NCBI RefSeq assembly: GCF_029227915.1
Contig: NC_079881.1
Span: 19,505,501 to 19,569,500, forward strand
Length of the DNA: 64,000 nucleotides
Direction: 5' to 3'
From: Hydractinia symbiolongicarpus
Lineage: Eukaryota; Cnidaria; Hydrozoa; Anthoathecata; Hydractiniidae
Position numbers and translations under genes: made by a program. The notes under the pieces are model-generated. The model saw only the letters and a list, made by a program, of their open reading frames with translations. It did no database searches and had not been told where the DNA came from. This document shows, one piece after another, positions 47,583 through 57,600 of the stretch (its first letter is position 1; each line of letters opens with the position of its first letter).

Positions 47583-50485
47583 TTAAGAACATTTCCATAA
47601 GGTGATAGCTGTCGAGCCACCAAAGTATAAATACATCAAATTTTTTACTTCGTGTGTTATTTCGAAACCATAGCCTTCGCCAACGACACAATGCCAGGAC
47701 GAACCAAATTTTTTATCTAAACTTTCTTTGATCATTTTAGCAGCCGCCTATATTAGAAAAAAAATGCTACAACGGATATTGCAGTCTAAGGACAGATTAT
47801 CATGTAAAAAAAACACGATTTTAAGCGTACTACTTTTCTCTTGTATTTAACTTTCGCGCTTTCCACAGATTTTGGCCTAATTTTGTACCCTTAAAATGAC
47901 ATTTAAGATACCATTTAGGAAAATTAATACCCGTAAAAATATAACGCTGATGCCAAAGTCACAACAAAGGATCATTAGATCATAAAAGTGTAGTGTTTTC
48001 ATTGAGAGAAGGCTTTTTGTTGTCCACGAAATTATTACCCGAGAAATGTATTTTTATTCAGCCAACGATATTAGCTACCAGTAAATATTGGAACTATTTG
48101 AGTATTCTTGAAACTTTAAGTCACCAGCAAAGTATCGTATCATTGCAGAGCAGCGAGTAACTTTCAATAAATATATGCTAAAGAAGTTTTTTCATTTTTA
48201 AGGACTTAAGAGCAGTGATTATGGTCACTTCTCCATCATCAAATATTAACGCATAGCCATGTAGAGGTACAAATTAAAAACTGCTTTTTCGCGCTCTTTT
48301 TAAACAAACTTCGTTTTTTTTAAAAATAAATCCGCCATTTTTTTATATTATGTTCGGCCCTCCTTTCTTCTGACAATTGGTATCTCTCTAAAACTAAGAA
48401 AAACAAGTGGAAAATCGTTTTTTAAAGAAGTTGGACAACTTGGAATATATGTTATAAATAATTTTGAACATTTTTGCAGGAGTTTATTTTTGTAGATTAT
48501 AGTGGCAATTTATAATCTTGTGAAACGTACTTTCCCGAAAGTTTATTTAGTATATACAAACAACGAAATTGTCGAATTGCAAAAATTCTTGCACTAAACT
48601 CTTTCAAAAGCTATGTTTTACCTATAATTCTCCCCAAACATATTTGCATTTAAACAGCTTGCAATAGTCCCTTCACGAAGGTCTCTTCTATTAAATTATT
48701 TCCCGCAAAAATTTGTCCTCTTATTAAAGTATGAATTTCATTCGTTTAAAAATTCCAAAACAAAACAAACAAAGTTCCAGACAACAAATTACCTCGTTAT
48801 TTGTAGCAAACTTCTCACAAGCTGTCACGCACAATTCCATTGCTTCAACCCTCATCTCCTCGTTCATATCAGAATACTAAAAAAACACAGAGAAAGAAAA
48901 TAGTTGGTAGTTGTCTTACTGTTTTTACAGGGCGGCGACAAAAGAGGATTTTAGGGAATTTTAAAGGAGATTTTGCACTGAATTTAGAGGATTTTGCATA
49001 AATAAAAATTTTTGAAAAAAAATAGAATTTTAGAGGATCAACATTTTTTAATTTTTTAGATTTTCTCTATCAATTTCGGATGTCAAGAACAAATATGTTT
49101 AGGAAAGTATTACTTTCAGGATAAATAATTAAATAACAATTGAAATAAAGCTTTTGATGAGGGATGAGGGACGTATTGCTAACATGAAGGGTAGAACTAG
49201 TGAAATTATTAAGCTATTATCAGTGTACCTGAAAAAATAGAGGAGTTAAGGAGAAGATTTGGTCACATTTTCAAATTTTTAGAGGATATTAGAGGACTTT
49301 AGAGGAGGTTTTTTAAAAAGCAGGACTTTAGAGGATTTTAGAGGAGGTATGGCCACCTTGTTTTATTAAAGCTTACCTTTCCTGAAAAATATGTCCGTTT
49401 TATACGAAAGAACTTTAAAAGTTGTTTATGATGATGTTTTTACCTTTCTGTTAAGAAATAGAAGCTAGTATGAATAATAATTAGGATAATTAAATATTAT
49501 TATTCATATAAATAAATTAATATGTTTAAAATATTAAACTGGATAAGTAGACATTATTTACATCGCTACATACCTTAATAAACCCTTAAAACTGCACCTC
49601 ATTTATGTCAAATACAGATGACGTCATGCATTAATTAGCATAATATAATTATCAAAACTTCAAATCTTCAAAAAAAAACTATGCTTGACTTTGACTTCAT
49701 GCATTGTGAAAAGTGAAAGAAATTATACGCAATATATATCCAGGGCATTTATTACTGTATTTCATATATATAAATTGCTTTAGTACTAATAACTAGACAA
49801 CATTTTTGTAAATTCTGGATTATGATTTAAGGTTAAGAATTTGGCATGCCTGTTTTAGTACAAAAACAAATAAATAGCTACATGAAAGAGTGGCCTGGAA
49901 ACTAAGTTGGCATTGGGAATTTTTCATAATTACCTAAGGGAAATTAATATGATACCAAATAAGTGTTAGGAAGAGATTGCATGTTGATCACAAAAATATG
50001 AATGGGTAAAAATACTTTTTCATACACATCTACATTATAATGCCCGTATACGTCTGTCCGTCCGTCTGTCACGCAAAATGGTAGCTAAGCTGCGACGGGC
50101 AAACCAGTGGACTTTTCCATGGACTAACGACTAGTATAGATATAATTTTAGAATAAAAATAACACACCAAGGGGCTCATTGAAGGTTGAGGATTATTTTT
50201 TGGAAATTATTTTTAGGGTAGGACAAATTGGAAGGACTTAATATAGCATTTACGGCAAACAAGGTTACTAATTATTAAAAAATATTGCTTTTACATTCTG
50301 TTGGGGTAGCTTTCCCAAAAACATTGTTTTTTTTTTATTTTGAGTTAATGATGCTGAAAAAAGTTAATGGTCGTAAATAAAAAAAATGTTAGAATTAGGA
50401 TGCTCACCCTTATTAATGGATAACTATGAAGTCGTTTATAATCATATCCTTCTGGTTGGGCACCTTCATCTTTCCCTTCAGTCAT
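47583..50485 (-). CDS. DNAL4: dynein light chain 4, axonemal (LC8-like), 3 coding exons, 108 aa
   Basis: Exons on the minus strand: 50485-50408, 48876-48793, 47747-47583, totalling 327 nt (108 codons plus TAA), all phase 0. The protein matches human DNAL4 (105 aa) nearly end to end: Y-K-R-L-H-S-Y-P-L-I-R, D-M-N-E-E-M-R-V-E-A-M-E-L-C-V-T-A-C-E-K-F, A-A-K-M-I-K-E-S-L-D-K-K-F-G-S-S-W-H and E-I-T-H-E-V-K-N-L-M-Y-L-Y-F-G-G. It is an LC8-family dimerising light chain of axonemal outer-arm dynein. It fits an animal with ciliated cells and flagellated sperm. A good acceptor (ATTTTTAG) ends 23 nt before the ATG, indicating a 5' UTR intron or spliced leader. Intron 1 (48877-50407) holds two transposon remnants. 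Confidence 0.95.
48928..49360. mobile_element. hAT-like non-autonomous element with AGAGGATTTTAGAGGA repeats
   Basis: The left end CAGGGCGGCGAC and the right end, read inward as CAAGGTGGCCATACC, are imperfect terminal inverted repeats. Next to both ends the motif TTTAGAGGA(TTTT)AGAGG is repeated several times. Located in DNAL4 intron 1; no ORF. hAT assignment rests only on the CAGGG-type terminus. Confidence 0.45.
50029..50134 (+). mobile_element. short complete Helitron-like element, DNAL4 intron 1
   Basis: A|TCTACATTATAATGCCCG start, a GTCTGTCCGTCCGTCTGTC block, then GTGGACTTTTCCATGG hairpin, CTAACGA and CTAG|T. At 106 bp this is close to the minimal unit: both ends with almost no interior. 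Confidence 0.65.
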
Positions 50486-50563
50486 TTTACTATGTAATTC
50501 TCATTACCTAAAAATAATAAATTTTAGATAGCATTGCATAGGGTAGTAAAAGTTATATATTTA

Positions 50564-50667
50564 CTAGTCCATGGCGTGTGGAAAAATCCATGGATTCGCT
50601 CGTCCTTTTTACACAGCATTGCGTGCGCCTCAGTACTTATACAATACAACTTTACGTGACAGACAGG
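50564..50667 (-). mobile_element. Helitron-like element, 5' end cut by a SINE
   Basis: Minus-strand copy: CTAG at 50564 beside hairpin GTGTGGAAAAATCCATGG, then CTCGTCCTTTTTACACAG and CGTGACAGACAG, all as in the 15937 array. The sequence switches to a tRNA-like SINE at about 50668. Confidence 0.55.
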
Positions 50668-50935
50668 CCACACGCCACACTTTGTGGCATGTGGCCTTGT
50701 GGTTATAAAGTTCGCTTCTCAATCACAAGGTCCGTGGTTCGGTCCACAGCGCGGACATGTTTAGCAAGTGTTTTCACCACAGCTAGTGTTTTCACCATGG
50801 GTCAACCCATGCCATGTAAGGGAAATTGGGTAGGCAATGCCGGTGTATACCTAATGTATATATTCAGAAAACAAGACCCACGTCCTTCACATGCTTTACG
50901 TAGGGTTACTGCCAACAACATACTAACTTTTATGC
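50668..50935 (+). mobile_element. tRNA-derived SINE, copy A
   Basis: RNA polymerase III promoter boxes are visible: A box TGGCCTTGTGG at 50692-50702 and B box GGTTCGGTCC at 50736-50745, spaced as in tRNA genes. The downstream body (TTCACCATGGGTCAACCCAT, CCATGTAAGGGAAATTGGG) is shared with copy B at 52684. Confidence 0.6.
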
Positions 50936-51264
50936 TGTGAGACATTTCTTCAGAAAATGAGAAATATTAATAATGGTCAAGCCTTATTTAAATTCACCCT
51001 GTTTACTTCCTTTTTTTAATACAGAAAACGAGTAAACAACTTAAATTGTGAAGATGTGTATTTTTCATCTTCCTTATAAAACTTTTCAGATTTTTTTGAG
51101 ACTTGTAACGGTCATGATTTCACCCAAGTCTAGTTTAATGTTACAAAATTGGATGTTTTCATCAAAAAACGTGGTGATTACTTTTGTCTTCAATAAAAAG
51201 TGGTGAGATAGATAAAGCAAAATATATCAGATTTTAAACAGCACTGTGATTATCTTTAAACACT

Positions 51265-51326
51265 AAGGATAAGTTAAAAAATTATTGGTTATCAGCTATC
51301 AACTTTGACAATAAGTCTGATTAAAT
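51265..51326. repeat. 62-bp perfect direct repeat, left copy
   Basis: Starts AAGGATAAGTTAAAAAATTA and ends GTCTGATTAAAT. Identical over all 62 bp to 52622-52683. The two flank the tyrosine-recombinase fragment and the 39-bp tandem repeat. Confidence 0.9.
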
Positions 51327-51331
51327 GTGTA

Positions 51332-51832
51332 TGAGGTATTAGACGTTGTCACCCTCAAGTAGTCAGTTGTCGGTTATCCAACACTCCTGCTCATCTACAT
51401 AAAATGTTGACATTTATTGACCACACCCAGTTTTCTCCTTATGACAAAGCCTTGTGGAAATGTATCATTCTTGTTGCCTTTTTGGGGTTTTTACGTGTTT
51501 TAGAATATGTTAGTCCCTTCAATTCCTTGTTTGACCCAGCCAGCAATCTGGCACCTTCTGATTTTACTTTTTCTCCTTGTGGCAAAGTTATATTTTTACA
51601 TATTAAAGCATCCAAAACAGATCCCTTTAGGCAGGGAATCAAAATCCGCCTGGCCAACATTGGAGGAAAATTATGTTCCGTTAATGCTATTAGACAATAC
51701 CTACTGTTTCAGGGTGGCACACATGGTCCTTTGTTCATCATTTCCAGTGGTGATTTTGTGACAAGAAAATATGTTTCAACCTTTTTAAGTATTAGCCTTA
51801 AAAACAATTTAGACCTGAATACACATAGATAA
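51332..51832 (+). pseudogene. truncated tyrosine recombinase (Crypton/DIRS-like)
   Basis: The open frame from about 51332 (first ATG 51404) to the TAA at 51830 encodes G-I-R-R, then L-V-A-F-L-G-F-L-R-V-L-E-Y, H-I-K-A-S-K-T-D-P-F-R-Q-G, G-G-K-L-C-S-V, G-P-L-F and N-T-H-R-stop. This order is typical of eukaryotic phage-integrase-fold recombinases carried by mobile elements. The box I arginine (in G-F-L-R) is present. The frame stops at the first residues of the H-x-x-R box, so the second arginine and the catalytic tyrosine are missing. It is therefore inactive. Confidence 0.7.
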
Positions 51833-52206
51833 TGTACCTGTAAGGAATTTGTACATATATTTAGGACAGGGTTCTATTTGTGCCCTGGTTGATGTTTGCG
51901 AAAACTGTTATCTTCACTCCCATATACGAACTTTTTTTTTTATTTCACTATAAATAATGTTCTTTAGAAAATTGTAAACATAAGCAATCTCATGTGGTAG
52001 GAATTAAGAATTTGGGGAAATTTGGGGATGCTGGGCTGCCTTCCTCAGCCTTCGTTTTGTAGTGTGTGCGTACTCATGAGATAAGGGCAATTTTACACGA
52101 ATAGTTTTAAAAAGGAGAGAAATGAAACAATGAGAAGTTGTAAAAAAGAGAGATGAAGGAAAATACAAAAGTTGCAAAAAAGAGAGATAAAGGAAACAAC
52201 AAAAGA

Positions 52207-52380
52207 GAGAAAGGAAACAAAAGAGAGAGAAAAGAAAACAACAAAGGACTGTTGTAAAAAAGAGAGAGAAAAGAAAACAACGAAGGACTGTTGTAAAAAA
52301 GAGAGAGAAAAGAAAACAACGAAGGACTGTTGTAAAAAAGAGAGAGAAAAGAAAACAACGAAGGACAGTTGTAAAAAAAT
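52207..52380. repeat. 39-bp purine-rich tandem repeat
   Basis: The unit, running from GGACTGTTGTAAAAAAGAGA through AGAAAAGAAAACAACGAA, recurs at 52246, 52285, 52324 and 52363. The first three spacings are exact and degenerate units occur before them. Because 39 is a multiple of 3, one frame stays open with a 13-residue repeat (K-D-C-C-K-K-E-R-E-K-K-T-T), but no gene signals surround it. Confidence 0.9.
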
Positions 52381-52621
52381 GTGAGAAGGGAACAACAGGT
52401 AGTTGTTGAAAACAAATATGCTTTATGAGATTAGGATAGGTGTCACGGAGAGTGTTATTAAATTGGGTACACGCGCAGGAGAGTTTTGGTGTCATTTTGC
52501 TTGCCCAGCATCCTCACCCCTTTTCGCCAAATATCGCTTTATTTTAACATCACAAAGTTTTTAATTGATATACATTTGTCTTTTTAATATTGTTTTTCTG
52601 GAAACATTAGCAATTAATACC

Positions 52622-52683
52622 AAGGATAAGTTAAAAAATTATTGGTTATCAGCTATCAACTTTGACAATAAGTCTGATTAAAT
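52622..52683. repeat. 62-bp perfect direct repeat, right copy
   Basis: Exact copy of 51265-51326. It ends where the SINE copy B begins. Confidence 0.9.
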
Positions 52684-53000
52684 ATGACACCATAGCTTAG
52701 TGGTTATAACTTTCGCACTTTGCGCTGTTGACTGGGGTACCATTACCCTTGACAGGGATTTAATATGGGTGAGTAAATGTTACCATAGCCATGAGTAACT
52801 CAAGCCATGTGAGGGAAATGAGGAGATGGCACACTGTGTGGGCTGTTGGATGTTGTGGAGAGTTGTATGGTAGAGTGTTAGACCCTAATTTTGGGTCTGC
52901 ATGTCCGCATGAGCATTAAATACCCTAGGACACCCAATCTAATCCATGGCCCCTCCTGGAAATAATAGACAGGATATACCCATTGATATTTGTGAGGCTG
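52684..53000 (+). mobile_element. tRNA-derived SINE, copy B
   Basis: A box TAGCTTAGTGG at 52693-52703 is a good consensus match; the B box is worn. The body (TTACCATAGCCATGAGTAAC, CCATGTGAGGGAAATGAGG) aligns with copy A. The tail continues through GTTGTATGG and GACACCCAATCTAATCC to about 53000. Confidence 0.6.
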
Positions 53001-53343
53001 GCTATGCACATCCTTCTATTTATCTAGCTAGCTACCTATCTATCTGGACATGATAATGTTGTTCTGTTGTTGTTTGGAGTAACCTGCCTCTCAAACTAGG
53101 CAGTAAATTACATTCTTTTTCATAGAACATGCGTTTTAACTCCATAAAATTAGCTTTTTCCTAATTAAAAGGATAACATTCTGTTACAAAATATAGTTTA
53201 CAATTAAAATTAAAGAAAAAAGACATTTGACAAGTATTGCGGAAAAATGGCGCATGTTGCTACAACAAGTTTCGGATCGAATCCGTTGATAAAACACATT
53301 CTCGAGACGGATTCTCTATTACTATGAACCGGACAAACCAATT

Positions 53344-53440
53344 AACCCAACCTCGTCCCCAGGGTCTTGTGGTATCAAGATATATTCCCTTCTTCGGAAA
53401 AAGCATTGGAAGAAGTTCAATTCAACTCAACTTTAACATA
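53344..53440. mobile_element. CCTCGTCCCCAGGG MITE fragment
   Basis: CCAACCTCGTCCCCAGGGTC at about 53344 matches the MITE terminus. The distal end is not clear. Confidence 0.45.
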
Positions 53441-53728
53441 AACGGAAAAGTTCAGTAACTTTCAAATTCCACTCATAAGAAAATGTCTTCTCGCGCACGG
53501 GCGGAGCAGAAAATTTCGTTTCTATCCGCTTCTGACGCAAAATAATGTAAGAAAGTGAAAATTTGGAACCAAAATAACGAGTTCGTAATATAATAATGCA
53601 AAAGACAGAAATGATAAATCCTAGTTGTTGTTTTATCTTTCCTGTAATTATTATGTGTTCGAGTTTGACGTTTCCCGTAACATGTCTGTTGAAATTAGAT
53701 GTGCTGTCTTTTAGAGGTGCTGTTAGTC

Positions 53729-53923
53729 CACCCTCGTTTCCAGGGATTTTTGCTTTATAGATATGAGAAAACGACGTACTGTGTTTTCCACAATATTTCT
53801 TACATATCAAAAAGGCAGAAAAAGGAGCAAAGCGACTCCGTCCAAGGACTCTTATTCGCTTTTCTGACATCGAAAACAGCCCGACACCATAATTGCGAAA
53901 AAACCCTGGGTTTAAAGTTGTCA
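53729..53923. mobile_element. longer CCTCGTCCCCAGGG-family MITE
   Basis: Left CCACCCTCGTTTCCAGGGAT and right end, read inward as CAACTTTAAACCCAGGG, form degenerate terminal repeats. It shares TTTTCTGACATCGA with the 27570 copy. Two overlapping ORFs on opposite strands here are chance. Confidence 0.5.
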
Positions 53924-54600
53924 TTGTTAGCACACAGTTCGCCCAAGTTATTTGCCTTTTGACGAGATTATTTACAAACGCAGTGGAACTTTAATTCAGT
54001 TGAAAAAACAAAAAGAAAACACAATTGTGATTCAGACCAAAGTTTTTGTATTTATGTTTTTTATCCGATTTGTGCCTGACCATGTTGTCCGACAAGGTGT
54101 TCCAGGTTTTTCTCGATTTCAAGGCCACCCAGTTTGGTCTTCCTATGTTTTTCGACGTCTAGGGCAATATGGGTAGATGTATTCCTGGCCATGTTGGTGA
54201 AAAAGGTTTAGATGAATACATTAACAGAAGATATAGTTTCTGAAAATTAATTATGCGATAAAAGTGTATTTTACTTTTCCCAATATGGAAAGTGTTGTTG
54301 CCGTTTTTCGGACCCCGGGCAACACAGGTCGGAACACCGGAATTCACTTTTTCAGAATTCCAGGTTTTGCGTGATTTTTAAACACATTGCCACAATTTCA
54401 ACGAATCGAACAAAATAAAAGTTCCTAAATTCAGTAAAACGAAGTTCTGAATAAAGAGCGATGGTTGGTTAAAATTTTTGTATTTTCCAGAAAGATATAT
54501 CTACATATATTTCTAAATAATTCTGAAATTGCATCACACATTAAATTACCGGAGAAAAAGCTCCGATAAGTTAAGGCATATCCTTCGATTAATAAGGTAT
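53924..54600. other. non-coding spacer downstream of CHTF18
   Basis: No gene or clear repeat is recognised. The CHTF18 3' UTR would run into it, but no canonical AATAAA on the minus strand lies within the first 60 nt. Confidence 0.4.
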
Positions 54601-57600
54601 TTATAAAAATTCATGTATTTTGACAGTTCTTCTCACAGCGTTCGTGTATCCTTCGTTGAAACGAAATCGAATATCTTTGTTTAAAATTGATTTCTTTTTT
54701 CCGTCTTTCTTTAAAGTCGTCTCTGAAATGAAAACATTAGTTTCAGAAACAGCGCAGACAAGAAGAACAAAAACACGGATTTCTATAAATGCCTCAATCG
54801 CCATTACTGGTTTTAGTCACATACTAAAAGGTTGTAAAACAGCTGACCACAAGAGAGTGTAACATCCGAACCTTTGACGACCAAACATTCTTAAGAAATT
54901 TTATAGAATTCGCGAGTTTAAATTTAGATACTTCTCAGGAATTTATGTTTTAAAATGTTACCGCACCAAGGTGTACTTACGCAAGTTTTCATTTTTTGAT
55001 TTTAACATCGGGTAGTTGTTGTTTCGGAATTAACTGTTTGAAAAACTTTTTTTGCCTTACCAATTGTATAATCGGTTTATCCAGAACATCCTACTAAATT
55101 GGTCAATTTCCAGATTTTTTATTCGTGCGCCAACACAACCTTTCCTAATCGAGTTTATACCTAGCAATTATTTATTTATTTTCTTTATCCTTTAATCTTT
55201 GATATAAAAAAATACAGATAAATTGTACCTTGCGTCTCTTTAACTTGAACGACACGCCCAAAAAAATCCAGATTTTGATGATCATCGGTACCTTTAATTT
55301 TTTTTGGTTCCAATTTTTGCCGGCTCACAACATCTGCACGCTTATTCGTTTTACCAACCGGCACACTAAAAACAAAGAGGAGGAGATATTTCTAACCATC
55401 GCAGATGTTTGAGACTTCATTGTGGTTTATCGTTCTTTTTTTATCTTAAGTTTCGTAATTCAAAGCACGAAGAAGCAAATGTCAAAAAAATGTCTAACAG
55501 AAGATTATTTTAACGTTGGAATCATGTTATGTCCATAGGAACAGCAGGGAATCTTCCTCTCTCTTATACCATATTTACTTTCTTTCTCCTCGCATGTTTA
55601 GTAAATTCGCTTTTTTACAGGGGGTTGAAAAAAATAGATACGTCTCTCGAATAATCCCACGTGAGAATACTGTATAGTTTGCACCGTATCTAGGTTCTCC
55701 ATTATTTCCGCCAGATAACAGTGGTAATTAGAACTTTCAACAATTTCGAATGTGTTTAGGTTAACATTTCAATTAAAGTTGTTAAAGTTGCATTTTTTAT
55801 TGCACAGAACGAATTTTTCTTGGCTTGTCCTTAATCTATTTGCGCTTTTACGTTTTTTACGGGTCATAATTATGTGAGTTTTTAAAAAAATTGCTCATTG
55901 TTGAAAGTGATGCTAACCGAACGCAAAATCCGGTAAATACGTGTTGCTTTTTCACATACTGCTTTCTTCAAGGATTACATTTTTGCTTTTTGGTTATAAG
56001 ACCCCACTTACATATTCAATTCTTCTGACGCTTTCATAACTTTCTCAGCCCTCCTCATTTTCTCCAAGTCCACTTCACGAGCTATTAGTTGTTTTGTGCC
56101 GTACGGTAAGTGACGGTGCTGCGGCAAGCCGGTAAACGTGGTCAGTTCTTCTATGTTTCTATGATAACAAAAGTTAAGATTATAACTTATGGACATAAAA
56201 CCAATAACTGTAGAAAAAGAGCTCTTAAAATTCAAAAAATCTGACATAGACATTTGCACGAGGTGTGGTCACTCGCACTAAAATAAAGATACGCGCATCA
56301 CATTAAAATTTATAAACTTACGGTTCAAGTAAGTACGTATACTGTCCCTCTGGATTTCTTTCTTGGCGATAGGTCAGATTACATGCGATCATAACATCAA
56401 CCAAACTAGCAAACATTTGCTTCTCGCTTTCACTGTACAATTTCGTGTTCACCTAAAACGAGACGACATAATTAAATATATATCTCTTTTTATATATGTC
56501 AACCAAATTGACCAAGTAAGCATATTGTAAACAAATTTTGAGATCGAAATAGTGTTTTTACAAGCATACGGATGCTGAGAAAGGAACATGCTCATATAGA
56601 AGAAGACTATACATGATATGGTCCAAATAGGTTTGATATATGATATAGTCGCAAAAAGGTTTTATATATGATGTGGTCGCGAATAGGTTTGATATATGTG
56701 GTCGCGATTGGGTTTGATATATGGTGTGGTCCAAATAGGTTTGATATATGACGTGGTCGCGAATAGGTTTGATATATGTGGTCGCGAATAGGTTTGATAT
56801 ATGATATGGTCGCAAAAAGTTTTTATATATGACGTGGTCGCGAATAGGTTTGATATATGATGTGGTCGCGAATAGGTTTGATATATGTGGTCGCGAATAG
56901 GTTTGATATATGGTGTGGTCCAAATAGGTTTGATATATGATGTGGTCGCGAATAGGTTTGATATATGATGTGGTCGCGAATAGGTTTGATATATGATATA
57001 GTCGCAAAAGGTTTTTATATATGACATGGTCGCGAATAGGTTTGATATATGGTGTGGTCCAAATAGGTTTGATATATGATGTGGTCGCGAATAGGTTTGA
57101 TATATGATGTGGTCGCGAATAAGTTTGATATATGTGGTCGCGAATAGGTTTGATTTATGTGGTCGCGAATAGGTTTGATATATGATGTGGTCGCGAATAG
57201 GTTTGATATATGATGTGATCGCGAGTAGGTTTGATATATGATGTGGTCACGAATAGGTTTGATATATGATGTGGTCACAAATAGATTTGGTATTTGATAG
57301 TCGATTTCTATGCCCACTTGCGACTGATCAGTAAAATTATAAAATTAAAACTCACTGGTCGAAGGTTTGGTAATGTGATTAAAAACAGATACGGTATGAT
57401 ATCCAACAATGTCACGTTCTTTAAAAGGTTCCTTCTTAAGTGGGGTGCTGTTCCGTTCTTCATGAGTTGTAAGGTTTGCAAGTTGTGACTTTCTGTTAAA
57501 TAGTTCTAAAAGGAATATAAAAAATATCAATATCTATTGTTGGAAAATTTGTTACCAAAATGTATCTGACTGGTAATTTTTTTTCAGTTAATTTAAGCGA

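Noticed and set aside
52170-52400. CRISPR-like array, considered because of regular spacing
   Set aside because: Contiguous identical units with no unique spacers, in a eukaryotic genome.
52004-52495. Minus-strand ORF of 163 codons, rich in Phe/Leu/Ser, resembling a membrane protein
   Set aside because: It is the complement of the 39-bp purine-rich tandem repeat. The hydrophobic look comes from the T-rich strand, all three minus frames are open, and there is no gene context.
56558-57317. Overlapping minus-strand ORFs of 149, 121 and 100 codons with a repeated H-I-Y-Q-T-Y-S peptide
   Set aside because: They are translations of the 28-bp minisatellite in several frames, inside a CHTF18 intron. 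A 28-bp period shifts frame with every unit, so no stable peptide repeat is selected.
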